Positions 43,161-53,093 of a DNA stretch of 64,000 nucleotides are shown piece by piece. The DNA is from Adiantum capillus-veneris. Taxonomy: Eukaryota; Streptophyta; Polypodiopsida; Polypodiales; Pteridaceae. Both the position numbers and the translations under genes were made by a program. The first letter of the stretch is position 1. The number at the start of each line of letters is the position of its first letter. The stretch is taken from contig CM043945.1 of assembly GCA_014529385.2 (NCBI GenBank), forward strand, positions 151,937,741 to 152,001,740, read 5' to 3'. A model generated the notes under the pieces. The model was not told where the DNA came from, did no database searches, and saw only the letters and a program-made list of their open reading frames with translations.

Positions 43161-44290
43161 TATTACAAGTATAAAAAGATATTTTTTATCTCTCCTAATT
43201 ATCTTGAAATTTTTCAAATTAATTATCTAATTTTTATCTTTAATTTTTGGCTAAAATTAGTCCAATTTGACCTAGATAAATAGCTATATTAATTTATAAC
43301 CTTAACATAATTATCACGCCTTTTTTATCATCTAAACTAACTCTCATAAATAGAATGTACTCATAAAACATGATTTACTAATTTCACCCTTTAATTTTCA
43401 GCTAACATTAGTATAATTTGACTTTGATAAATATCTATACTAAGCTTCTAACCTTAACATAATTATCATGGCTTTTTTACCATGTAATCTAACTTTGATA
43501 TATAGCATGTAATCATCTTACATGATTTCCCCCTTTAAGTTTTGGTCAAAATTAGTATAATTTGATTTAGATAAATATCTATACTAAGTTTCTAACCTTG
43601 ACATAATTATCATAGATTTTTTATCATGTATTGTAGCTCTAATAAATAGCAAATCATTTAACATGATTTACTAATTACTCTCTTTGATTTTTAGCTAGAA
43701 TTAGTATAATTTGACTTAGATAAATATCTATACTAATATTCTAGCCTTTATATAATTATCATGGATTCTTTATCATGTAATCTATCTCTGATAAATAGCA
43801 TGTAATCATCTAACATGATTTACTAGTTTTCCCCTTTAATTTATCCTCAAAAATAAGGTTCTTTTTTTTACTAAGATAATTGGCTAAACCAATTTTTTGT
43901 CACTAAGCTAATTATCACGGCTTCTTAATGATGTATTCTAACTCTGAAAATTATCCCAAAGTTACCTAATCTAATTTACTAATTTCCCCCTTTAACTTAC
44001 CTTCAAAAACAAGGTTTTTTGACTTAGATAATTAACTAAACCAATTTTCTGTGGCTAATATAATTATCACAGCTTTCTAATGATGTATTCTAACTTTGCA
44101 AATGATCCCAAAGCTATCTAATCTAATTCTCTAATTTCCCCCTTCAATTTACCTTCAAAAATAGAGTTTTTTGAATAAGATAATTAGCTAAACCAATTTT
44201 CTGGTTAAGCTAATTATCACAACTTCTTTAACAAGTAAAATAACTCTGATAAATAGCACATAATTATCTAACATATTTTTCTAACCTGAT
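43160..44290. repeat. AT-rich tandem array, about 7 units of ~150 bp
   Basis: The marker TAATTATCA recurs near 43309, 43459, 43603, 43753, 43909, 44059 and 44211, spacing 144-156 bp. Each unit also has a TTTCCCCCTTTAA-type tract and CTCTGATAAATAGCA-like wording. The units are diverged. The array lies directly downstream of the RLG-G integrase end, so it may be the 3' non-coding region of that element. Confidence 0.75.
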
Positions 44291-44310
44291 TGCATGATCA
44301 ATGCTTTCTC

Positions 44311-44679
44311 CTAAATCTTGAGTTCATTCCCAACAGCTAGAAAGGTGGAGACCTTATAGAGGGTCTTCAATAATTGGTTCAGTTGGGGGACTCTCCTTCG
44401 TACGTAGGGCTTAAGTAGGCTCACATGAAAATCATTATGTGTGAGCCAGTGGTGGTTGGGCAACTTAAGTTGATAATCCATCTCATTGATTGGCTTCAAG
44501 ATTTGAAAAGGACCATAGTACCTTTTTGCTAGTTCAGCATAATACTTTTGATGGCCCGTAGGATTTTTGCATGTCGTTTGCCTTAATCGAGCTTAAGTAA
44601 TACCCAATCATTTTCTTTGAGTGTTAAGGCCTGTCTATGCTTGTCAACATCAGATTTTTTCCTTTGTTCTTGAGAGATG
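44311..44679 (-). pseudogene. RLG-G integrase C-terminal part
   Basis: The minus strand reads YQLKLPNHHWLTHNDFHVSL and LLKPYV, the typical end of Ty3 integrase before a chromodomain. Upstream (toward 44679), stop-interrupted frames read YYGPFQILKPI. No chromodomain follows. The continuation of the integrase is at 49447, on the other side of the copia insertion RLC-F. Confidence 0.7.
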
Positions 44680-45162
44680 TGTTACCATATACATGTGGTA
44701 GTGATGTGTGTGAACACCCTAGGACCGTCGGGGTATTTTTTTCCCTCTTTAGGAGGTTTTTTTCCCCATGCATTGTATATACCCCCATCACTCTAGGCCT
44801 GGGTAGGTCACCTAATACAAATGTAACTTATCACGTGAGTTCAACAGAAGGGTATTTAAAGCTCTTGAAACTTACATAAATATATATACAAAAGGGCATT
44901 ATTTTTTCAAATTTGACAAAAACTTACAGATTTTAAAAGAAAAGGGTACATTATATTCCTAACAAAATTCACAGATAAGGGGTTTTACAAACATGTCTTG
45001 AACGCACGTGATATGGTAGTTTTACACATAGTGAACCCCCCGAGACTCTAGGGCTATCCATCTTTCCATTGCACACTAAGTAATATACTCTCAATTGTGT
45101 GCCTTGAGCTTCCTTTGTCTTCTCCAAGCTGTATGTGTTTCTCTGCAACCCTAATTTCAACA
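44680..45162 (+). repeat. 5' LTR of RLC-F with inserted MITE
   Basis: This is about 228 bp of LTR plus a 250-bp insertion flanked by CTCTA. Confidence 0.85.
44796..45045. mobile_element. fold-back MITE in the RLC-F LTR
   Basis: This 250-bp segment is absent from the 3' LTR and flanked by a CTCTA duplication (44791-44795, 45046-45050). It has inverted ends: TATCACGTGAGTTCAA (44829-44844) pairs at 15 of 16 positions with the complement of 44998-45013, and these arms lie 33 and 32 bases from the two ends. The outermost bases pair imperfectly. AT-rich centre, no ORF. The superfamily is not assigned. Confidence 0.8.
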
Positions 45163-45165
45163 ATT

Positions 45166-45180
45166 GATATCAGAGCAGGT
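45166..45180 (+). other. primer-binding site of RLC-F
   Basis: TGATATCAGAGCAGG lies three bases inside the LTR and matches the tRNA-iMet type TGGTATCAGAGC with one mismatch. Confidence 0.8.
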
Positions 45181-45496
45181 TGCATCCTCCCGGGCTTAGT
45201 CGCCAGCTGCGCCACCACACACCTGCTCACTTTCTCCGATTTCAATGAGATTTGGCGAGCATTCGCAGGTCAACAAATATTTCAGACAAGCTCGTAGAAC
45301 TTAGTCTGCTAAGATTTCGAATTTGGGCTCATTTCGACCTCCGTTTCCACTACAAGCTGACAGAATTTTAGTTAGTGTCATTTTTTGCATAATAGGTGCC
45401 TTACAGTCTTCTACAATTTGTGCTATATAGCACGTGTTGTTCCCGCTGCATTTCTCCTCTTTCCGGAAAATTTTCACATCAAGTGCAGCATGTACC

Positions 45497-46560
45497 ATGG
45501 CTGACAACAACACAGATGTGTTCAAGATGTTTGATGCTGAAGACAGTTTGGATGGGAACAATTACCCTATGTGAAGCAAGTTCTTGTGTTAAAGGACGTC
45601 TAGAATATTTTGTAGGGCATTGATGTACGTCCTGGTTTTGAGGATGTAGGCGATGTTGAGGATGTTGCAGGTCTTGCTGCAAGGATTGCTACTATTAGAG
45701 TTGTTTTGCCTACGGTACAACAAGCTTGTTTTGGGATGTAAAGATGTGTAGGCTCATGCATTCATTGCGTTGTCTATGAAGTGCACCATTGTTCCTCACA
45801 TTCGTTCAGTAAAATTTGCAAAACAGGCTTGGGATATTTTGGCTGGTCTTTATGCAAGTCGCAATGAGGCTAAAATTTCTTTGCTGTGTAAAGAGATGGA
45901 GTCAAAGATTATGCGTGAGGAAGATGATATGGACACTTTCCTTGCTGGTGTCAAGGATATGAATGAGCAACTTATTTTTGCACGTGAAGTCATTTCAGAT
46001 AGTTCCCTTGTGTAGACTATTCTTGATGCCTTACCAGATTCTTACCAGACTTCTGCTAGTACTTGGAGACTTATGACCCAAGGAAATCCTGAAGCTGTCA
46101 AGTTTGATGCATTATGCACATTGTTGTTGCAAGAGTTACTTTCCAAAAAAAATAGGACCAGACAACGTGCACTTGAACAGGATTTTATTGCTTCTCAAAG
46201 AAAGGGTGGTAACAACAATGAAGCCACTTCTTATGGTGCTGCGAGTGGCAAAACTTATGTTCCCAATGCTTCTGCTGCCAGCACTTAGTCTGGGAAATTT
46301 TGGTGATGAGGGGCAAAAGAAAATGTGTTGCCATATTGTAAAGATAATAATCACTTGATCAAGCAGTGTCCTAAGTTGAAGTCCAAAGAGACTAAGAAGA
46401 AACAGGGTGGTTCCACTGCAAATGTAGGCTCTACTACAAATGCGGCCATTGTTGAGTCTTCTGTGAAAGGAGACTGTGATGCTGATGTTGATGCAGAATG
46501 GCCTTTTAGCGCAGAGTGCACTTACAATCCTGTTGTCCATGATTCATGCTTGTAAGGTGC
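45497..46560 (+). pseudogene. RLC-F gag
   Basis: The ATG at 45497 starts a copia-type Gag (MADNNTDVFKMFD), with a TGA where the family has Trp soon after NYPM. The next parts are readable at 45770-46015 (AWDILAGLYASRNEAKISLL, the UBN2-like helical core), stop TAG, then 46073-46288. A degenerate zinc knuckle (YCKDNNHLIKQC) near 46325-46370 is preceded by a frame change. Non-functional. Confidence 0.75.
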
Positions 46561-46576
46561 TGCTGCAGATTCACAC

Positions 46577-47018
46577 GTGTGGTATTTTGCCAATGGTACT
46601 ACAAAGCACATTACCTCACATCGTGAATTGTTCACCCCTCTCGAGTTTGTCACTCATGGGAATTCACTCACTTGTGCCAACAATGCCTCTTATCCAGTTC
46701 AGGGGGTTGGAAAGATTGTGCTTACAGGCTACAAATGGCAGTTCTTTCACACTCGTTGATGCACTTTATGTACCTGGGATCAAGAAGAATATTTTGTCTG
46801 TATCTGCTCTTGCTAGACTTGGACTTGTAGTCAAATTTGTGGATGAGAGATGTACAATTCATGATCTCAGTTTTGGTGATGAAATTGTTGCATCTAGCCT
46901 TTTGTGCCGTGGGCTATATAAGCTCACTTTGTATGACAAGTGTGGACAAAATTTTGCAAATGCAGTTGAAGATTCGAGGGCTATTTTAGATGTAAAAATG
47001 TGGCATGCACGTTTTTGA
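46577..47018 (+). pseudogene. RLC-F protease and pre-integrase region
   Basis: WYFANGTTKHIT occupies the place of the copia protease W-x-x-D-S-G-A motif, so the catalytic Asp is replaced. A frame change near 46700-46760 leads to VDALYVPGIKKNILSVS and the GAG-pre-integrase region ending KMWHARF, then a TGA before HLNF. The HHCC zinc ligands follow in pieces, with one Cys replaced (HVFEGC). Confidence 0.75.
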
Positions 47019-47036
47019 CATCTGAATTTTTCTAGT

Positions 47037-47990
47037 TTGCTGCATTTGCAAAAATCTGATATGGTTGCTTCTTTGCCGCTTCTTGAAGCACATGTCAAAC
47101 ATGTTTTTGAAGGCTGTATTTTGGGTAAGACGCAGCGTTCTAAGTTTCCAAAGGATGGTTCAATTAGGGCCACATGCAGGTTGCAGCTTGTGGGTCCATG
47201 CAAACTCCATCCTTGGGCAATTACCTTTACTTCTTGACTTTCATTGATGATTACTTCAAGCATGCATGGGTATTTCCTTTTAAAGCGAAGTCCAAAGTTT
47301 TTATGCGCTTTGAATAATTTTTGGCTATGGCTAAAAATGTCTCGAAATGTACTATGGGCACCCTCCGTTCCGATCGAGGGGGGGAGTATATGTCTCATGA
47401 ACTCAATGTAGTTCTAGCTAGTCGTGGGATAAAACACCAATGTACAGTGCCTTATACGCCTCAGCAAAATGGTGTTGCTGAGAGAAAAAACAGGTCACTT
47501 ACGGATATGGCATGATGTATGGTCAAAAGTCAAACTTTTTCGCATTCTTTTTGGCTTGAGGCCATCATGTGTGCCACTTATGTACTAAACATGTGTCCTA
47601 CGAAAGCTTTGCAATCTATTACTCCATATGAAGCATGGCATGATAGAAAGCCTTTTATTGAGCACATGCATGTTTTTGGATGTTTTCACATATGCTTTGG
47701 TGCCACAAACACAGCGCAAAAAATTGGATCATAAGGCTCTCAAATGTATTTTTGTTAATTATAGTGCTGAAAGCAAAAGTTACAGGTTGTATCATCCACA
47801 AACAAAGCGTATTCTAGTTTCACGGGATGTAGTGTTTGTGGAAGATTCTGTTCAGCCCTTGCTGTCATGTACTAAAGACAATAATGTAAGCTCACAAGAC
47901 ATTTATGACACTTTGTTGCCTCTTTTTAGTGGTGGAAGTTCGAATGTAAATTCCAATGAGGCAAATGTACAGCCTATAGGGGTTTTTTAA
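47037..47990 (+). pseudogene. RLC-F integrase core
   Basis: Readable motifs are DDYFKHAWVF (first Asp), LRSDRGGEY (second Asp) and TPQQNGVAERKN (Glu), the D, D, E triad of copia integrase. Stops interrupt at about 47315 and 47512. The later part includes TPYEAWHDRKP and HVFGCF. It would insert element DNA if intact. Confidence 0.8.
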
Positions 47991-48086
47991 AATCTTACAG
48001 ATTAGCCTATTACTGATGCAGATGTACATAATGTACTTGATGAGGAAAGGGCTGAAAATGAGCAGGCTAGAGGTATTCCAAAATGG

Positions 48087-49144
48087 TTGGTGCATACATT
48101 GTGTGACATTAAATTGGATGCACCTTTGTCTAGTCATACTCATTCAGGCTCTTGCCATGCATCTTATGCATCAGATTGTTATGCTTTGGTTGTGTCTAGC
48201 TTACTTGATGTTGAGGAACCTCTGTCTTTTGATGAAGCACAGAATTCAAAAAATTGGATGGCTTCCATGCAATCAGAATATGATGCACTTATAAAACATG
48301 ACACATGGACTTTATGTGATTTGCCTCTTGGCAAAAAGGCCATTGGTACAAAGTCGGTTTACAAGTTGAAATGCAAGCCGGATGGTGAGATCGATTTCCA
48401 TCAGGCTCGACTTGTTGCAAAGGGTTATACACAACAAAAAGGCATAGATTATGAAGAGACTTTTGCTCCCAATTTGGTAAAGAGTGACATTAGCAAGATC
48501 ACAGTTTGCAGTGGCCATATATTCAATTTGCAGTCTCACAGGTCAGCAAATTTATTCATAGCCCAGGGTCTAAGCATTGGCAGGTTGTCAAGAGGATTTT
48601 TCGCTACCTTAGTGGCAATTTACATCTTGGCTTGTTTTATCCCAAGGGGGGATCATTGCTGCCAGACTTACATGCTTTTTTGGACTCAGATTGGGCTGGT
48701 TGTTTTGACATGCGAGTGTCCACAAGTGGTTTGTGTTTCATGCTTGGCAGTTCATGTATATCATGGTTGAGCAAGAAGCAACCTACTCTGGCCACTTTGA
48801 GTTGTGAGGCTGAGTACAAGGTAGTCTTCACAGCTACGGTTGAGTGTGTATGGCTCAAACACCTTATGGTGGCTGGCTTGGGTGTTGGTTAGGACACTGC
48901 CAACACTATCTACACTGACAGTTGGAGCACATTGGCAGTTGCGAGGAACCTAGTTTTTCATTCTCTCACAAAGCACATTGAGGTGCATTACCACTATGTC
49001 AGGGAGAGGCTCTCAGCAGGAGAGATCATCTTGTCTTATGTGCCAACACATGACAGCCTTGTAGATATTTTCACAAAGGCATTGTCTTGTGAGAAGCTTG
49101 AAGCTTTTCGCAAAGCTTTGGGCTTACTCCCCTTTGTGAGCTGA
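48087..49144 (+). pseudogene. RLC-F RT (internally deleted) and RNase H
   Basis: The RT starts normally (AIGTKSVYKLKCKPDGEI, ARLVAKGYTQQKGIDYEETF) but breaks off at about 48480. The next readable part, from about 48506, is already the RT/RNase H connection (IQFAVSQVSKFIHSP), so the whole catalytic palm with YVDD, some 200-250 codons in related elements, is deleted. RNase H motifs DSDWAGC, SCEAEY and KHIEVHYHYVRE follow, with a stop at 48890. This copy cannot reverse transcribe. Confidence 0.8.
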
Positions 49145-49204
49145 TCATGTCCTCAGGGCATGGCACTTCCCTTTTACTGATGTGCCAACTCTCATTCACT
49201 GCAT

Positions 49205-49219
49205 CACTCCAGGGGGGAT
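49205..49219 (+). other. polypurine tract of RLC-F
   Basis: ACTCCAGGGGGGAT immediately precedes the 3' LTR start TGTTGCCATAT. Confidence 0.7.
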
Positions 49220-49446
49220 TGTTGCCATATGCATGTGGTAGTGATGTGTGTGAACACACTAGGACCGCCATGGTATTTTTCCCCTCTTTAGGAGGTTTTT
49301 TCCCCCGTGCATTGTATATACGCCCATCACTCTATGGATATCCATCTTTCCATTGCACACTAAGTAATATACTCTCAATTGTGTGCCTTGATCTTCCTTC
49401 GTCTTCTCCAAGTTGTGTGTGGTTCTCTGCAACCCTAATTCCAACA
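49220..49446 (+). repeat. 3' LTR of RLC-F
   Basis: This 227-bp copy lacks the MITE and ends TTCCAACA before AGGTG. Confidence 0.85.
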
Positions 49447-49923
49447 AGGTGGATATAGCCTCCTTAATCTTTTGAAAATATTATTGTAGGTCACGGCTAT
49501 ACTCATCAGAGTGAAGATCTTCCCATGTACTTTAAGTAGAAGGGTACTTTTAGGTCTTCCCTCTATGATTTCAAAAGGTTCCTTTTTCATAGTAGTATGT
49601 ACAGTATTATTGTACGCATACTCTACAAGGGGTAACTACTTCTCCCATTGCTAGAGTTAATCTACTTCTATAACATAAATCTATAGTAGATCCAGTATTG
49701 TAAGATTGGCTATCTCATTATGGCCATTCGTTTGTGGGTGATAGGTTGAAGATAAATTTAATCTTGTACCTAGATTTTCAAAGAGACCTTTCCAAAAATT
49801 ATTGGTCATTCTAGGATCTCTATCTAGGATTGTGCTTACCAGCAACGTGAGCAATATAAAATAAAATTGCGAAAGAAAATTTGCCCACCTCATTTGTTTG
49901 TTGGAAAGCTTAGTTTGCGTCAT
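49447..49923 (-). pseudogene. RLG-G integrase core fused to RT/RNase H remnant
   Basis: The minus strand reads LDRDPRMTNNFWKGLFENLG and STYHPQTNGHNEIAN, the second Asp and Glu regions of a Ty3 integrase, then LVEYAYNNTVHTTM-like wording toward 49447. Upstream in the same frame is SNKQMRWANFLSQF, an RNase H end motif. The first integrase Asp and the zinc region are missing, so an internal deletion joined the two parts. Confidence 0.75.
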
Positions 49924-50091
49924 GAATTACTTGAGACTTTGGTGGTCTATTTGCAAAATAATGGAGTCCCCAATAAATAGTGCTTCCATGTGTCTAAGGC
50001 ATGTAGAACAACTAAAAGCTCTTTCTCATAAATGCCCAAGACTCGTTCGTCCGTATTGAGTCTTCGGCTCATATGCTATGGCATACCCTTC

Positions 50092-51037
50092 TTAAAGCAA
50101 GATTGCTTCAAGGCAATCACCACAAGCATCACATTGGAGCTCAAGTGGCTTTGAGAGATCCGAAAGCATAAATACTGGTTGAGAGGTAAGCTTCCCTTTG
50201 AGCTTGTCAAAAGCATTTTGCTCCTTAGCAGTCCAGGAGTACTTAACATTCTTCTTTGTTAATTCATGCAATGGTCTTGCTATTTGAGAGAATTTAGCTA
50301 CGAAGCGTCTATAGTATGCACAAATACCAATAAAGCTTCTTAGCTCATGTAGGTTCCTTGGATTAGGCCATGCTTTCATTACCTCCAACTTTGATGGATC
50401 CATACAGATATCATCTTGAGAGATAATATGACCTAAGTATTTAATCTCTTGAAGGGAAAATTTGCTCTTCTTTTGATTGATAAAAAGCTTGTTCTCCCGC
50501 AAAGCTTGAAAAACTATATGGAGGTGTTGCTTGTGTTCCTCCAAGGACTTGGAGTAGATGATGATATCATCAAAGAACACTTCAGTGAATTTACGGTAAA
50601 TATTTTCTCCATTAAACGATTGAACGTGGCTGGTGCACTGAATCAAGCCAAAAGGCATGACTATATACTCATAAAGACCAAATGTTGTATGAAACACGAT
50701 CTTTAGGATATCTTCATTCACTATCCTTATTTGATGGTCGTCACTTTTAAGGTCAATCCTACCAAAGTAGGTGGAGCCTTGTAGCCTCTTAAACAGATCC
50801 TCTACTCGCCATACAGAAAATCTATTTTTGATAGTGATATGGTTTAGTGCTCAATAGTCCACATACATGCGGTATGTACCATCTTTATTTTGCACTAAAA
50901 GGACTGGAGAACAAAAGGGAGAGTAGCTAGGCCTCACCAGGTGGCAGCTTCTTTGTGCCACTGAGTTGAAATCGATCTCCATCTGGTCAAAGGATTTCCA
51001 ACTCTTGTTATTTCTATCCCAAAAGTGGCCCATCTGT
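50092..51037 (-). pseudogene. RLG-G reverse transcriptase
   Basis: The minus-strand frame 50721-50092 (209 codons) contains FGLYEYIVMPFGL, catalytic FFDDIIIYS, IKYLGHII, and the start of RNase H (ELQCDACGDCLEAILL). The N-terminal part (SPFCSPVLLVQNKDGTYRM) lies at about 50990-50870 with an in-frame stop between. The wording is typical of plant Ty3/gypsy chromovirus-like RT. The element is cut at 51037 by RLG-A and at 44680-49446 by RLC-F. Protease and Gag are not seen in the window. Confidence 0.8.
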
Positions 51038-51233
51038 TGTCGAGAAATTTGTGGTCTTGCCAGGAAAGCACCGGGCTTTTGGCTGTGAGAGTTTGTGAGA
51101 GAACTCCAAAAACAATATGGAGTTAAACCATAGATGCCATGAAGTATATGGTTTGGAAGGAAGTGCAATCAAAGAAGCTTCATTCTTTCTCTCTTGTACT
51201 CACACACACAGAGAAAGAACATAAAAGAGAATA

Positions 51234-51446
51234 TCAAAACAACACAAACATGAAAACATCAAGGCTATGGTCATATCGTATCATGGGTAATATGAAAGGG
51301 TTAATAGATGTGTTAATCGTGTTCAATCTCTGCCGACCAAACAGGCTACGAATTGTTCTTTGGAATTGTAATTTTATGCTTACCATAATATATATATTTT
51401 GTCTAGTGATTGGGATTGATTGTGTGTACAAATCCTCTTGGTTCAT
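51234..51446 (-). CDS. sORF-B copy in diverged LTR, open
   Basis: This frame is fully open over 70 codons despite about ten amino-acid changes from the 10202 copy; most are at weakly conserved positions and the FQ, FG, RL, ILP and Y-x-x-S-x-DV positions are kept. It still starts in ATGA overlap with the sORF-A relic (minus strand). Confidence 0.5.
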   Translation of the reverse strand: MNQEDLYTQSIPITRQNIYIMVSIKLQFQRTIRSLFGRQRLNTINTSINPFILPMIRYDHSLDVFMFVLF

Positions 51447-51448
51447 AG

Positions 51449-51663
51449 CAAGATAACTACACTTACGTCAAAAAAAAAAAGTTATAGTCTATAATAGATA
51501 GTATGATGAGATCCGGTGAAAGAAGTATTTCATTGAGCCTTTCTAGGCCAAAGAGATACACTATATGTTGTTGAAAATGTATTTTACGACTAATCCATAC
51601 GTTAATTCTAATAGATCGCACAAAGTGGAAGCAATAGAAATTCTCATCATGTGGATTATTCAT
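51449..51663 (-). pseudogene. sORF-A relic in diverged LTR
   Basis: The minus-strand frame from 51663 is open for about 60 codons with the sORF-A core (SRKIHFQQHIV), then an A-run length change near 51470-51480 shifts the frame before the C-terminal Y-x-x-S-x-DV part. Confidence 0.6.
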
Positions 51664-53093
51664 CTAGGATAGTATGTGAGAAATGTAGATATGAGAGATG
51701 TGAAGAGATGAGAAGTTTCCCTCCAAAGCCCTATTCTTGTCCATAGGCAATAAGGATACTACGGGGAGAGATGTACCTGTAGCAAGGAGAACCTAGAATT
51801 TATAGAGAAAATGAATTTCTAAGAGTGAGAGAGATAGGTTTGGTTAAGGAGATGATATTAGATATATATATGTTGGATTAGAGATAGAAAAGAAAACAAC
51901 AAGAAATCAACAAAATATCAATGTAGAACACATCTTACTTGTCAAACCCTTTGGCACCATTTTTTATGGAGAGAGAAGAAGAGGAAAGAATTGAACTTTG
52001 ATTGATACACAAAATCCAAGACCTTCTTTGATTAAAGTTGATCTTCCAAGGATAGCTTACAAGAATGGCTAGTCTTCCTCTAGGAGAAAGTGTAGGCTTA
52101 GGTTTATGTTAATGGCTAAGTACAATTAAGCATTACTACTCACTCCCTCATGAATTCCTCTCATCAATGGCTTGAATGCTTCAATGGTTTTCAAGGAAGA
52201 AGAGGTCCCCTTTTATAGGTGAAGGGAACCCCCAAGGATTTACACAAGAAGAGAGGAGCTTGTGTGAACAGAAACTAGAAAAGTTGAAAATGAGCTGTCC
52301 CTGCATGATGTGGGCAGATTGGGGTCCAGACTGGGGTCCATTATTTTGACCATATCTCCTCAATCTTGGCTCCAATTAAAAAATTAAAAATATACCCAAA
52401 AAATTCAACTCATTAGCTACGACTCCCATTTTATATACCTTTTTCAATTCGGATTGGAACCTTGTGTAAAAAATTCATCAAAATAGGGTATAGTTTTGGT
52501 AGAAAAGTCTTCTTGTGGTCCCCTTAGCTTAGACTTTTATTTGATTTCAATGGACACTTCATGCCATATGAAAGCATGACATTGCTCCTTAACAAAGTTT
52601 TGTAATCATGCTTACAATAATGCATTAAAATAGGGGTATCTTTGAGAATCATGGAAGCTAGTGTCCCACTAGCATTTGATTCTTTCCTAGTAGCTATTTA
52701 AAAGAACTATAAGAAAAATACATAGAATATATATATATTGAAATTTATCCTAGATATAGGATCTAGCTAGGGTGTAAGATGATAATGACATAGTAGAAAT
52801 AAAGAATCAATGCTTTTTGCCCCAAGTTAAAGAGGCCGAGCTATTGACGTAGTACTTTTTGACGGTAAAGTAAGAATACGTTACCCTTGAGATAAATAAT
52901 AAGATGAGATAGAAAGCTTATTATTATAATTAAATATGCATATGTACAATATAGGAAATATAATTATGTATCTAAAAATTTACAAGATAACTCTTGTACC
53001 ATGCGTTCCCACTATGTACCTATCACAGCGCGACATCCACCCCCTCTAAACCTGCACATCCTCCGGAACGTGCCCCATTGTCTCTTTGTAAGA

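Larger units (their letters stand above)
44680..49446 (+). mobile_element. RLC-F, degenerate Ty1/copia element
   Basis: LTRs are at 44680-45162 (483 bp including a 250-bp MITE) and 49220-49446 (227 bp); after removing the MITE they are the same length. Both run TGTTxCCATAT to CAACA. Target duplication is AGATG/AGGTG. It has a tRNA-iMet-type PBS and PPT. Coding order is Gag, protease, integrase, RT, RNase H (copia order). It is broken by several stops and by loss of most of RT. It is inserted in the integrase of RLG-G. Confidence 0.9.
51038..53035 (-). repeat. LTR of the minus-strand RLG-A copy
   Basis: The minus strand runs TGTCGCGCTGTGATAG to AATTTCTCGACA, 1998 bp. The TATA box, leader and small-ORF pair are recognisable. 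The adjoining PPT (minus strand) reads TAGAGGGGGTGGA. Confidence 0.85.

Noticed and set aside
43160-44290. CRISPR-like regular spacing
   Set aside because: Units are whole ~150-bp diverged tandem repeats in a eukaryotic context, not short identical repeats with unique spacers.
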